A stretch of DNA of 64,000 nucleotides from Planotetraspora mira (GTDB lineage: Bacteria > Actinomycetota > Actinomycetes > Streptosporangiales > Streptosporangiaceae), in the NCBI RefSeq assembly GCF_016863275.1, contig NZ_BOOO01000037.1:124001-188000 (forward strand). The letters are read 5' to 3'. The translations under genes and the position numbers were made by a program. Within the stretch, counting starts at the first letter, position 1, and each line of letters starts with the position of its first letter. The notes under the pieces are model-generated. The model made no database searches. It was given only the letters and a program-made list of their open reading frames with translations, and was not told where the DNA came from. This document shows positions 27,560 through 36,028 of the stretch, in pieces.

Positions 27560-28978
27560 ATGACAGATATCGAGATCACCGGTGGACCGGCTGCCGCCGT
27601 TCATGATGAACCCGTGCGTTTCCCCGCGGGCTTCGTCTGGGGGGCCGCCAGCGCCAGCTATCAGATCGAGGGTGCGATCAGCGAGGACGGGCGGGGCCCC
27701 TCTATATGGGACACCTTCGCGCATACCCCCGGCGCAATCTTCGGTGGTGACACCGGAGACGTCGCCTGTGACCACTACCACCGCTACCGCGAGGATGTAG
27801 GGCTGCTCGCCGACCTGGGAGCAACCCACTATCGCTTCTCCCTGGCCTGGCCTCGGCTGCAACCGGGCGGGCGCGGGCCGCTGAACACCGCGGGCCTCGG
27901 CTTCTACGACCGGCTGATCGACGAACTGCTCGAGCGAAACGTCCAGCCATGGGTCACCCTGTATCACTGGGACCTGCCCCAGGAACTGGAGGACGCGGGC
28001 GGGTGGCCCGCACGCGACACCGCTCACCGATTCGCCGAGTACGCCGAACTCGTATATGTCCGGCTCGGAGACCGGATAGCGGACTGGACCACGCTCAACG
28101 AGCCGTGGTGTTCGGCTTACCTGGGATACGCCGGCGGGGTGCACGCGCCTGGGCGCCGGGATCCGGCCGACGCCGTACGCGCGGCCCACCATCTGATGCT
28201 CGGCCACGGCCTGGCCGTCCAGGCAATGCGCGCCCACGACGCAAGCAAGCGAGTCGGTGTCACGGTCAACCTGTACCCGGTCGACCCGGTCGGCGACTCT
28301 GAGGCCGACCAGGACGCGGCACGCCGCATCGACGCACTGATGAACCGGCAGTTCCTCGACCCTGTGCTACGCGGCGCCTATCCCGATGACCTGCTGCGTG
28401 ACCTAGCAACGGTGAGTAACTTCGCGCACATCCAAGATGGCGACGAGGCCGTGATCGCTCAGCCGCTGGACTTTCTAGGGGTGAACTACTACACAAGGCA
28501 CGTGGTCCGGGCCAGCGGCGGGCCGCGGCAGGCGCACGACTCGGTCTCGCCCTGGGTGGCCAGCAACGACGTGGAGTTCGTCAGCAGAGGCGTGCCCGCG
28601 ACAGATATGGGCTGGGAAATCGACCCGCAGGGACTACACGACGTGCTCACCCGGGTGCACCGCGAATACCGCCCGATCCCGCTGTATGTCACGGAGAACG
28701 GAGCCGCGTTCACCGACGAGATCGGCCCCGACGGCGTCATCGCCGACCAGCGTCGGGTCGACTATCTCGACAGCCACTTCCGCGTAGCGGCCCGCGCCAT
28801 CTTGGACGGAGTCGACCTTCGCGGATACTTCGTGTGGTCGCTGACGGACAACTTCGAATGGGCCTGGGGCTACTCGCGCCGCTTCGGCCTAGTGCACATC
28901 GACTACGGCACTCAGCAGCGCACGCCCAAGCAGAGCGCCCACTGGTTTGCTCAGGTCACCCGCCGGAACTGCCTTTGA
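27560..28978 (+). CDS. GH1 beta-glucosidase
   Basis: Cytoplasmic glycosidase of 472 residues, normal GH1 length, with no signal peptide. The start of the fold (FPAGFVWGAASASYQIEGA), acid/base Glu181 (WTTLNEPWC), nucleophile Glu379 (YVTENGAAF) and the C-terminal WSLTDNFEWAWGYSRRFGL are all intact. It should hydrolyse beta-linked di- or oligosaccharides (for example cellobiose) after import. AAAGGAG precedes the ATG. A half operator (GCGACAACGTC) lies about 30 bases upstream. Confidence 0.96.
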   Translation: MTDIEITGGPAAAVHDEPVRFPAGFVWGAASASYQIEGAISEDGRGPSIWDTFAHTPGAIFGGDTGDVACDHYHRYREDVGLLADLGATHYRFSLAWPRLQPGGRGPLNTAGLGFYDRLIDELLERNVQPWVTLYHWDLPQELEDAGGWPARDTAHRFAEYAELVYVRLGDRIADWTTLNEPWCSAYLGYAGGVHAPGRRDPADAVRAAHHLMLGHGLAVQAMRAHDASKRVGVTVNLYPVDPVGDSEADQDAARRIDALMNRQFLDPVLRGAYPDDLLRDLATVSNFAHIQDGDEAVIAQPLDFLGVNYYTRHVVRASGGPRQAHDSVSPWVASNDVEFVSRGVPATDMGWEIDPQGLHDVLTRVHREYRPIPLYVTENGAAFTDEIGPDGVIADQRRVDYLDSHFRVAARAILDGVDLRGYFVWSLTDNFEWAWGYSRRFGLVHIDYGTQQRTPKQSAHWFAQVTRRNCL

Positions 28979-29259
28979 CAAACACTTGCGCCGAAGACGC
29001 ACCATCGCCTTACAAGCCTGCGGCGTTGGCCTCCTGGCTGGCCAGCAGAATTCGCAACGGCGTCGCCGGGCTGCACTCGTAGCCCTTGCGGGCGGTGTCG
29101 GCGGACACCTGGAATCGGTTGCGCCATCGCTCTGTCTTCGCCTGTGCACTCAGCACCGCAGCCTGGTTCGCGCCGGCCTCTTCGGCACACAACTCCGCGG
29201 CGATGCCGTGAGTGATCGCTGCGCTGTCGTTGTGGAGATCACCGAGAAGGACCGGGTTC
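28979..29259. other. Region with only a weak open frame
   Basis: On the minus strand about 80 residues (reading LHNDSAAITHGIAAELCAEE and later TPLRILLASQEANAAGL) look protein-like but have no start signal of their own and run in from the LysR remnant region. I cannot assign a family. Confidence 0.3.
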
Positions 29260-29532
29260 CCCGGCCTCGGCCCCGCTCCCACGGGTCGGGAAGCACGACG
29301 TCGAATGTCGCGCAGACGAGGTCCGCGAAGGCCGCGCCGGCTGCCGTGAGTGGCCTGTGGGATGGCGCGATGAGCGAAACGCCCACTGCGGCAGGCCGGA
29401 CACCGGTCGCGACACCAGCTCACGCGACCGGACCAACCCTGACCTGGGCATGATGGCGACGCCGAACCCGGCCCGGACGAGTTCGGCGCACGTCACGATG
29501 TCAGCCACCTCGACCATGATCTTCCGTTGCAC
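29260..29532 (-). pseudogene. LysR-type regulator C-terminal fragment
   Basis: Minus-strand frames read KIMVEVADIVTCAELVRAGF, then GVAIMPRSGLVR, and after a frameshift near 29390 VSLIAPSHRPLTAAGAAFAD. Together these are the end of a LysR inducer-binding domain. The DNA-binding half is absent; at its upstream edge the sequence changes to a hydrolase fragment. Confidence 0.7.
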
Positions 29533-29555
29533 GCCGGCTTCCCAGAACGCCCGGT

Positions 29556-29803
29556 CGGAGAGTGCTCGGGCTCCTCGTGGGCCACTCCTACGGCGGCATG
29601 GTCATCACCAACGCTGCCGTGGGCAATCCCAATGTCAAGGCCTTGGTCTACGACGACGCCTACATCCCCGCCAAGGGCGAGACCGTATTCCAGATCAACG
29701 CCGCCAAGCCCGGTTCATGCGTCACCGCCGACCCATCGACGTTCCTGAATCTGGTGCAGTACCCCGGCTCCGCCCTGGGCGACTACGACGCCTACCTAAG
29801 TCA
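29556..29803 (+). pseudogene. Alpha/beta-hydrolase fragment
   Basis: The frame reads VGHSYGGMVITNAAVGNPNV and KALVYDDAYIPAKGETVFQI, the nucleophile elbow (GHSYGG) and following strand of an alpha/beta hydrolase. The fold's N-terminal strands and the region after the cap are missing. It is joined on both sides to unrelated fragments. Confidence 0.75.
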
Positions 29804-29804
29804 A

Positions 29805-30008
29805 GCGCGCGGCCGCCCTCATCGGACTCGACCAGGCCAGCTCCTTCAGTGCGCATGGGCTCCGCGCTGGCGGCGCCACCTCCGCGGCCACAGCGGGCGC
29901 TCCCATGTCGGCGATCACCGCCACGGCCGGTGGGCAGATGGCTCCCCCGTCGTGGCCGGCTACATCCATTTTCCAATGGCCGGTGTGCCGCTGGACCGGC
30001 ACACGTGA
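29805..30008 (+). pseudogene. Tyrosine recombinase C-terminal fragment
   Basis: The sequence reads LIGLDQASSFSAHGLRAGGA (the H-x-x-R box) and, after a one-base frameshift, RHGRWADGSPVVAGYIH with the second His and the catalytic Tyr. This is the last third of an integrase. The fold's first half is not nearby; the integrase remnant at 11.6 kb appears to be a different subfamily. Confidence 0.65.
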
Positions 30009-30202
30009 AGAAAGAGCTGTGCCCCGGTTGCATGCATCGCAGAGGCAGGTCCGGGGCTTATGCCGCCAAGTTTACAGCACCCGCCCGGGGCTGCTGCGGA
30101 TCTGAAGCGCCGCGGGTCGCGTGGCGTGATGCGATGCCGGTCCGTTCGCAGCCAAGGGTGGTTGTACCGGGTTCTGGACCTTGATCCTCTTCGGGGCCGT
30201 GT

Positions 30203-30883
30203 TCACAATTCGTGATACTGGAACGTCGTGCACTCACCAGAACGCCACGGGCAGCGGCTGTGATGGTGGTCCGCCCAGAGGTCTGCTACCTGGACGCCCC
30301 GCATGAATAGGTTTTGTCGGCCATCAGGCGTCTGCTCGGTCTGCGTGGATCGGTGCCCGGCGACGCGCACCTGCCACCTGTAGCGCCTGTGGCCGTGGCG
30401 GGTTTCATCACGGGTGTGTCGCTGACACGCGCGTGCCCGGCTCTTACCACCCGCGCCAGGCGCGGGTCCTGATTGCGCCGCCTCGAACATGGCCGTAGGC
30501 ATCAAGCACGCCGATCCGGGGGAATGCGGCGATGACATGGTGGAACGGGCCGTGGCGGGGCCGCGGTTCGTCTCCTGGTCGTGTGTGAGCACGATCCGGG
30601 CTGTTGGGTGGTTGACCTCCCATGCCGATGGTCGGGCTCTCGGGGATTCCAGGATGAGGCTGGCCTCCGCCGCGTCCTTGAGCAGCTGTGTTGCCGCTGA
30701 TTGCGCACGGAGTTCTTCGGCGAGATTCAGCTGCTTCCCGTGGATGAACTGCAGGACTGAGTGGATCTCTCCGGCGAGTTGAGCAGCGTGCTGCAGGAGC
30801 CAGGCGGGGGGCGGCGATCCGGTGGGGGCTGTTTCGGGCGGTGTAAGCCGCTCGCTGGATGCGTTACCGGTAACTGTGATCAC
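30203..30883 (-). CDS. Hypothetical protein, divergent from XRE regulator
   Basis: 226 residues from a GTG preceded by a very strong GGGAGGAGAG ribosome site, which is the best evidence that it is translated. Residues 25-80 are predicted helical (AWLLQHAAQLAGEIHSVLQF, then LNLAEELRAQSAATQLLKDA). The second half is Arg/His/Thr-rich and looks less like a folded protein, so a frameshift or premature extension past about residue 110 is possible. No family recognised. It shares an intergenic region with the XRE gene, including the palindrome at 30987. Confidence 0.5.
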   Translation of the reverse strand: MITVTGNASSERLTPPETAPTGSPPPAWLLQHAAQLAGEIHSVLQFIHGKQLNLAEELRAQSAATQLLKDAAEASLILESPRARPSAWEVNHPTARIVLTHDQETNRGPATARSTMSSPHSPGSACLMPTAMFEAAQSGPAPGAGGKSRARACQRHTRDETRHGHRRYRWQVRVAGHRSTQTEQTPDGRQNLFMRGVQVADLWADHHHSRCPWRSGECTTFQYHEL

Positions 30884-30986
30884 GGGCTCTCCTCCCTAGG
30901 GCTGCGCTATAGAGGCGTGGGACAAAGGCGGTGCTGAGGCAGCATTGCGGATACTCGTTGCGGGCGTCCGGCCACTTGCCGCGATA

Positions 30987-31004
30987 TGTACCAAACTTGG
31001 TACA
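30987..31004. promoter_or_regulatory. Palindromic operator TGTACCAAACTTGGTACA
   Basis: Perfect 8-bp arms around AC, 36 bases upstream of the XRE regulator start and 104 bases upstream of the divergent gene. The position suits autorepression and joint control of both transcripts. Confidence 0.6.
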
Positions 31005-31039
31005 GACCTTTGAGGATCATGCCCACCAGGTTTGGGTAG

Positions 31040-31282
31040 GTGCACGCATCGATCCCGCCACGCCTCGCCGAACTGCGAAGACAGTTCGGTCTGCGGCTAC
31101 GCGAGATACGCGAGGAGCACGATCTGACCCAGGAACGGCTGGGAGAACTGGCTGGCTTGGATCGCAAGACCATCAACCGCATCGAGAACGGGATGTACAG
31201 CCCGCGGCTGGACAACGTCTTCCAGATCGCTGATGCCTTGGGCATAGCCGCCTACGAGCTGTTGCAGCGCGCGTCACACTGA
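31040..31282 (+). CDS. XRE-family helix-turn-helix regulator
   Basis: 80-residue Cro/C1-type DNA-binding protein with no extra domain. The HTH occupies residues 11-70 (LRLREIREEHDLTQERLGEL, LDRKTINRIENGMYSPRLDN, VFQIADALGIAAYELL). It starts with GTG and has no clear ribosome site, so it may be leaderless or weakly translated. It most likely binds the palindrome just upstream. It is the first plus-strand gene ahead of the gene pair at 31.7-33.9 kb and is a candidate repressor of the transposition module. Confidence 0.88.
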   Translation: MHASIPPRLAELRRQFGLRLREIREEHDLTQERLGELAGLDRKTINRIENGMYSPRLDNVFQIADALGIAAYELLQRASH

Positions 31283-31728
31283 GGCGGCGCCCGGCGTCTT
31301 AGTTGCTTCCGCCCGCACCCAGTGAGCTCAGGCGCCGGAGACGGGGAGGGTGGGCCAGCGCACAGGAGCGGCATCACGGGCCGGCCTCCATACCCGGGAT
31401 TGACGCGTCCGTCTGGAGACGCACCGCCTATTCGGTCGCCCAGGCACATGAGTGCCGCGGTCAGCGTGCGACTACGCGTGCGTCTGCGCTTGATACGGTT
31501 CCACGCCGAACCCGTCACGATGGCAACCGTGTGTGCGATCTCGACTTGGCCCGATGGAGATATCGCGAATATCGGTCCACAGTCCTGCTCCGCGCCAGTC
31601 GCCTTCAGGAGATTACCCAAATAGCTGATCAGCTGAGCGATGCGCCATCAGGATTGGTAAGGAGACCCAAGCACAACTGTGCCTCGACTATGCCGAGCAC
31701 ACGGGCGGCAGCGATCAGAGGAGCAATT
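31283..31728. other. Gap between XRE gene and the large protein
   Basis: The frame of the following gene stays open upstream to 31303, but the extension is Arg-rich, unlike a folded domain, and has no ribosome site. I see no other gene. A promoter for the 31.7-33.9 kb pair is probably here. Confidence 0.4.
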
Positions 31729-33240
31729 ATGTCGTGGGCCAGCGATGAGCACGCTGACCTTCTCTGTGCTGCAAGCGCGCCGCCAGTGACAGTTCTACTG
31801 GATCCGCAGGACGAACGGGCTGTCATCGACGCGGCACTGGGGGCGCATGCGCCTCACCTTGGCTGTGTGACGGTGCATCCGACACCAGCGGCGAGTGGAG
31901 ATCTGGTCCTGGCCCATGATCTGCTGTTCGCCCTGGGGAAGCGGGCGATCCCGCTGACTGTCGAACAGTTGCCGGACTCCTCATCGGCTTGGGCGGCCGT
32001 GGCCACCTGGATACGTATCGCCCAAATCACGATGTTGGTCGTGCTGCGGGCTCATCTGCTGAGCGCTCGATGCTGGCGGCTGTTACTCGAGTTGCGCTCA
32101 GCGACCGGCGTGCACTTGGTCTTGGTGCATCATCGCCGTAACATCGCGACGGCGCTACGCGGCCAGTTGACAGGCGTTGACTACCGCATCAGCCTCGACC
32201 CCGGCAGCGAACTGCCGGCGCCTCCCACTGCCAGAGCTGCGACCGGACCCACCGACCCGCGCGGCGGCACGGAGGTGGGCGGCGCTTTCGATCAGCATGA
32301 CCAACGAGTTGCCGCCTTGCCCCACACGGTAGCCACATCTCTGCCCTGGTATCGCGCCGATGCCTACCGTCGATTGAGCGCCGCTGAGTTCGCCCGGGTC
32401 GATGCCGAGTATCGGCATGGCCTCCAGGCCGCTTGTCAGTGGCTGCGTCGCCACACCCCCTCGTCCCCGGCGCAGATTCTTCCTCACGGCATCACCACCG
32501 GCCTGTTCGACGATCTCACTCTGGCCGACCATGTTCTGGGACGGCTGCCCGCGATGGCGCTGCCGGCGCTGAACGGCTCTCCTGGCTGCTATCCCTACCC
32601 GACGGAGGACCTTGCTGGACTACAAGGGTTCTTATCCGGGCTAGTGGCGGACGCGCCCACCCCCGGCCACGCGGTGGCCCGCATCCGCGGCGCCCAGGCA
32701 GCATTTCTCCGCCACGGGTTGCTGCTGAGCCCGCCCGAAGATTTGACTACAGCACACGGCCCTGGCCTTGGCGTGCAAGGGTTCACTCACCTGGTGGCCG
32801 ACCAGATCCGCCGCCAGATAGCTCACCCCGGGGTGGCCGCCGCTCTTACTCTCGCCCTGATCACAGGAGCACCCGCGAGTGTTGTGGCCCAGCTGAGCAT
32901 CCAGGCAATGGACGATGAAGCCGGCACCGTGACGGTGGGCCGCGACCGCTTCGGCATCCCCCGTCATGGGCGCGATCTGGTCGTGGCTGCCAAACTCTTC
33001 GGCCGCCTGGCGCCTGTGCGAGCCGGTCAGCGCCTGGTAAAGGTCATCGGCCGCGACGGAGTCGGACTCGAGGCGGCCGCTGACGTGTGCGGCGTGCGGT
33101 TGGAAGGCGACGCCTTCGGTCGGCACGTCCACCGCCCCTGGCATGTTCTCACCGGCTGCTGGCGGGTAGGCCGATCGCTTCACGACCGCGACGGCGACAG
33201 CGGCCTGTGTCTTGCGGCAGATCAACAAGGACACCTATGA
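31729..33240 (+). CDS. Large accessory protein A: pseudo-AAA domain plus integrase-like C-terminus
   Basis: 503 residues from the ATG after AGAGGAG. By eye it is a paralogue of the protein at 36025-37659: both start with a VTVLLDPQDE/VTILLDPHDD strand and share VHPT, ALGK and LVVLRxHLL motifs. Residues 18-140 align in order with the TniB ATPase of this locus, but the Walker A loop is gone and the Walker B acidic residues (CDEAQW) are replaced by LRAHL. Residues ~370-470 resemble the core of a tyrosine recombinase (ALTLALITGAPASVVAQLSI, IPRHGRDLVVAAKLFG) without its catalytic Arg, His or Tyr. Likely a non-catalytic DNA- or protein-binding subunit. Its stop overlaps the next start. Confidence 0.6.
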   Translation: MSWASDEHADLLCAASAPPVTVLLDPQDERAVIDAALGAHAPHLGCVTVHPTPAASGDLVLAHDLLFALGKRAIPLTVEQLPDSSSAWAAVATWIRIAQITMLVVLRAHLLSARCWRLLLELRSATGVHLVLVHHRRNIATALRGQLTGVDYRISLDPGSELPAPPTARAATGPTDPRGGTEVGGAFDQHDQRVAALPHTVATSLPWYRADAYRRLSAAEFARVDAEYRHGLQAACQWLRRHTPSSPAQILPHGITTGLFDDLTLADHVLGRLPAMALPALNGSPGCYPYPTEDLAGLQGFLSGLVADAPTPGHAVARIRGAQAAFLRHGLLLSPPEDLTTAHGPGLGVQGFTHLVADQIRRQIAHPGVAAALTLALITGAPASVVAQLSIQAMDDEAGTVTVGRDRFGIPRHGRDLVVAAKLFGRLAPVRAGQRLVKVIGRDGVGLEAAADVCGVRLEGDAFGRHVHRPWHVLTGCWRVGRSLHDRDGDSGLCLAADQQGHL

Positions 33241-33944
33241 CCTCGCCCGCTGTCTACACGCTCGACCTCGCGCTGATCGAGGCGCGCGCCGCCGAGCTGG
33301 GCTGGGACAGCACCACCTTCGTGGCCGAAATCGGCGTCCATCCCCGTGAGCTGCATCGTGTGCTGCGCCCCGACCGCGTCACCCTCACGTGGCTGTGCGA
33401 GATTGCCAAACCTCTCGGGCTGCATCCGGCCGATCTGATCGCCGCTGTCCCGGCTGCAACAAGCGGACACGCTGCAGATGCCGACATACTTGAAGCACTG
33501 CTCGCCCCGCGTGCCCGACCCCGCCCAGTGTCGGTTGATACGTTGTCGATCGTGCTGCACTGGCCCGTGGATCGGGTCGTGACCGCCATGGATGCGCTCG
33601 CCCAGCGCCTGCAAAATAGCCCCTTCGCGTTGCTCCGTGAGCAGGACGGCTACCTCATCGCCAGCCGCTTTCCCAGCCCGTACGCCGCCAGCGCCTTACC
33701 CGCCATCCGCGCGCGAGCCAATCCACTTACCGCGGAAGACACCGTGCCCCTCATGGCGGCCCTGCATCAGGTGGGCCTGCTGATGCCGGAAGATGATCAG
33801 TCGTTGGAGGCCGCTGGTGTCGATCCGGTCATCTCCTCCTCCGTGCACCCCGACCTGCTATTCGCACTGTTGCTCACAGATGCACCCGCACCCTCCCGGC
33901 CCGACGGCACCAAGCCCGGAAATGGCCACGGTGGAGTTGCCTAA
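33237..33944 (+). CDS. Small accessory protein A: XRE-like plus winged-helix protein
   Basis: 235 residues, ATGA-coupled to the preceding gene. Residues 8-66 (IEARAAELGWDSTTFVAEIG, TLTWLCEIAKPLGLHPADLI) have the five-helix pattern of a Cro/C1-type HTH. Residues ~95-140 (LSIVLHWPVDRVVTAMDALA, then FALLREQDGYLIAS) look like a winged helix. Near the C-terminus SVHPDLLFALLLTD matches TLHPDVMFAFDLNE of the protein at 35075-36028, so the two small proteins are also paralogues. Probably a DNA-binding partner of large protein A. It ends 30 bases from a convergent gene. Confidence 0.6.
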   Translation: MTSPAVYTLDLALIEARAAELGWDSTTFVAEIGVHPRELHRVLRPDRVTLTWLCEIAKPLGLHPADLIAAVPAATSGHAADADILEALLAPRARPRPVSVDTLSIVLHWPVDRVVTAMDALAQRLQNSPFALLREQDGYLIASRFPSPYAASALPAIRARANPLTAEDTVPLMAALHQVGLLMPEDDQSLEAAGVDPVISSSVHPDLLFALLLTDAPAPSRPDGTKPGNGHGGVA

Positions 33945-33974
33945 TGGACCGCAATACGGCCATCCCGGCACCCA

Positions 33975-35078
33975 CTATGGCGGCTCTGCTGCACTGACAG
34001 CCGTGCAACCACCACCATGGCTTTTGATCGTCAAGGCGCCCCGACGCTGCGGAGCAACGGCGGGCTCCCCGCCGTCGTCTCCGTAAGCATTTGTCGTGCC
34101 GGGCAAGGGCCGGTCCGCTTCGGTGTGCCCAGTAGGGCATGGCGTGAGGCTAGCGCGGCAGGGCAGACCGCACTCAGCCGACAAGCGCGCCAAGATGTTG
34201 ATCACCTCCATGTCCGTCAGGCGCTGTTCGGGCGACAACCGGCGCGGCGCAGTGGCAAACAGCGGGCCGGACAACTGCTCAAGAGGCAGATGCTGGCGGG
34301 CCGCACGATGCGTGAGGTAGCGCAGCAGTAGGCATGCCGGCTGGGCGGTCAGCGGCAACCGGCCACCTTCATAATCGCCATGCCAGGCAACGCTTCGGTG
34401 CGGTGCCTGTTTGGTCTCTGGCGTCCATTGCAGGTCAGCCAGATCAAGGTCCAACAGCGGCGGGGGTGCGATGGCGGTGTGAAACCAGATAGCCACCAGC
34501 GCGGCGTCACGCCAATTCCTTTCGCTCCATGCCGTCTCATCGCCGTGCGTCAATGCGCGCCACTCGGCATAGTCGACAAGCGCCGCGCTAGCTGAGACGC
34601 AATGGGCGCCTGTCAGGTCAAGCGTCGGGGCGGCAGGAGCGCAGCGCAGGTCAATGGCGGGATGGCGAGTGCACAGGCCGCCGTGGTACAGACGGGAGTA
34701 CCAGGAACGCAGTGTGGCAAGAGCGCTGGAGACGGCCATCGGCGTCCGGTCGGGTGCCAGCGAGTCCAGCCATCGGATGACGTCCCACACCTGTGGATCC
34801 AGGGGATGCACGCCTTCACGTTCACAGTGATGTAGCCAGGAGCGTAGCTGTCGCAACTGGTCCGCACGGAGAACAGGGCTCTTGTTTCCCAGCCACGCTG
34901 CGGTGGCCGCCAGTGTCTCATCCAGAGCTAGTCCAGAGTGACGGTCACATGCCACCAAACGCACGCGGAACCGGCCGTCTGATGCGATGGTTTGCAGGAT
35001 CCTGCGGACCTCTTCCGCATTGTCCAAGACAGCGGCGGCGTCCGATTGGTAGGCCCGCTTGGGCAGATACGGCGTCAT
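33975..35078 (-). CDS. Tyrosine-recombinase-like protein lacking catalytic residues
   Basis: 367 residues from the ATG at 35078, coupled by ATGA to the upstream gene. Residues 68-140 resemble the SAM-like core-binding domain (LRSWLHHCEREGVHPLDPQV, AVSSALATLRSWYSRLYHGG). Residues 185-320 resemble the catalytic fold (WRDAALVAIWFHTAIAPPPL, LDLDLADLQW). The TGLR box that holds the first catalytic Arg reads TAIAPPP, the HxLR box reads LTPCPTGH, and no Tyr motif follows. It therefore should bind DNA but not cut it. Last gene of the six-gene tniA chain. A structural or target-choice role is inferred. Confidence 0.6.
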   Translation of the reverse strand: MTPYLPKRAYQSDAAAVLDNAEEVRRILQTIASDGRFRVRLVACDRHSGLALDETLAATAAWLGNKSPVLRADQLRQLRSWLHHCEREGVHPLDPQVWDVIRWLDSLAPDRTPMAVSSALATLRSWYSRLYHGGLCTRHPAIDLRCAPAAPTLDLTGAHCVSASAALVDYAEWRALTHGDETAWSERNWRDAALVAIWFHTAIAPPPLLDLDLADLQWTPETKQAPHRSVAWHGDYEGGRLPLTAQPACLLLRYLTHRAARQHLPLEQLSGPLFATAPRRLSPEQRLTDMEVINILARLSAECGLPCRASLTPCPTGHTEADRPLPGTTNAYGDDGGEPAVAPQRRGALTIKSHGGGCTAVSAAEPP

Positions 35079-36028
35079 GGTCGTTCCCGGGAGGCTGGCC
35101 AGATGCTGCGACGTGCCGGATGCCGCTGCACTAAATAGGAGAGGATCCGCAGTCCGTCTCTGAAGAACCGGATGAGCTCCCACTGCCAGACGACCTTGAT
35201 GGAGCGCAGCTCACCGGCCACGCTGTGGCAAGGGGCCCGAAACTGCGACACGGGCGTGCTCTGGACGGCGGTCGTTGGCGCCTTCCTGGGAACGGGCATC
35301 GGCCTCTCGTTCAGGTCGAAGGCGAACATGACATCGGGGTGCAGGGTGAGCCTGATGCGTCGGTTCTCATCCTGGTGCGGGCTGGTGTCATCGGTGTTTG
35401 CATCGGCAGTGGCGATGCCGCGTTGCTTGAGGAGCGCGTGACAGGCGGGAGACAGAGTCACGGGCTGCCAGGAGGACGGGCGCTGGTGCCGCCGCACGGC
35501 GGCGACGAGTATCCCTGCCTCGCGCGTCGACACCTCGCCGCGACGGTTCAGTTGCCGGGCGGCCAGGCGACGAGCCACCTGCCCTGATAGCGCGTGTTGC
35601 TCCGGTTGCAGCATCACCAAGTCTCCGGCGCGCTCCAGGTGGTGGCCGCTGCCAGTCAAGACACGGTCCAGCGTCTGCTCTGCGGCGTGACATTGATGGG
35701 CGTCCCAGCCGAAGGCGTCCGTGATGTCCGCATCGGTCAGCGGGCCGAACGCGGCCAATGCCACATGTAGCGCTCGCGCGTCGGCATAGGGCTGCAGCAG
35801 CGCGGTTGGAGTGAACTGACCCGGGTTGTTGCCAGCTACACAGTGCCTCGCCGGCATATTCAGCATGATCTGCAAAGTGATCATCTGGGTGGCGGTCAGC
35901 GAGTCAGCATCGATGGCAGCGGCTTCGGATGCCGGAGGCGGACCGATGATGGCCGCCACTGCTGCGGCGAATTCACCGTCACCCCGTTCATGAGCGCGTC
36001 GCCAGAGCCGGCTGGCGTCGATGTTCAC
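35075..36028 (-). CDS. Small accessory protein B: winged-helix protein
   Basis: 317 residues, ATGA-linked on both sides. Residues ~85-145 (LHVALAAFGPLTDADITDAF, LERAGDLVMLQPEQ) look like a winged helix, and the stretch RLTLHPDVMFAFDLNERP matches the paralogue at 33237-33944. The N-terminus differs from that paralogue and lacks the XRE-like domain; the C-terminus is basic (IRFFRDGLRILSYLVQRHPA). Probably a DNA-binding partner of large protein B. No known family recognised. Confidence 0.55.
   Translation of the reverse strand: MNIDASRLWRRAHERGDGEFAAAVAAIIGPPPASEAAAIDADSLTATQMITLQIMLNMPARHCVAGNNPGQFTPTALLQPYADARALHVALAAFGPLTDADITDAFGWDAHQCHAAEQTLDRVLTGSGHHLERAGDLVMLQPEQHALSGQVARRLAARQLNRRGEVSTREAGILVAAVRRHQRPSSWQPVTLSPACHALLKQRGIATADANTDDTSPHQDENRRIRLTLHPDVMFAFDLNERPMPVPRKAPTTAVQSTPVSQFRAPCHSVAGELRSIKVVWQWELIRFFRDGLRILSYLVQRHPARRSIWPASRERP

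Noticed and set aside
11641-30008. Integrase N-terminal and C-terminal remnants as two halves of one gene split by an 18-kb insertion
   Set aside because: The two pieces resemble different integrase subfamilies, and the intervening DNA is not a single element.
31303-31728. Upstream extension of large protein A
   Set aside because: Arg-rich, no ribosome site, and the ATG at 31729 has AGAGGAG; the paralogue B has no such extension.
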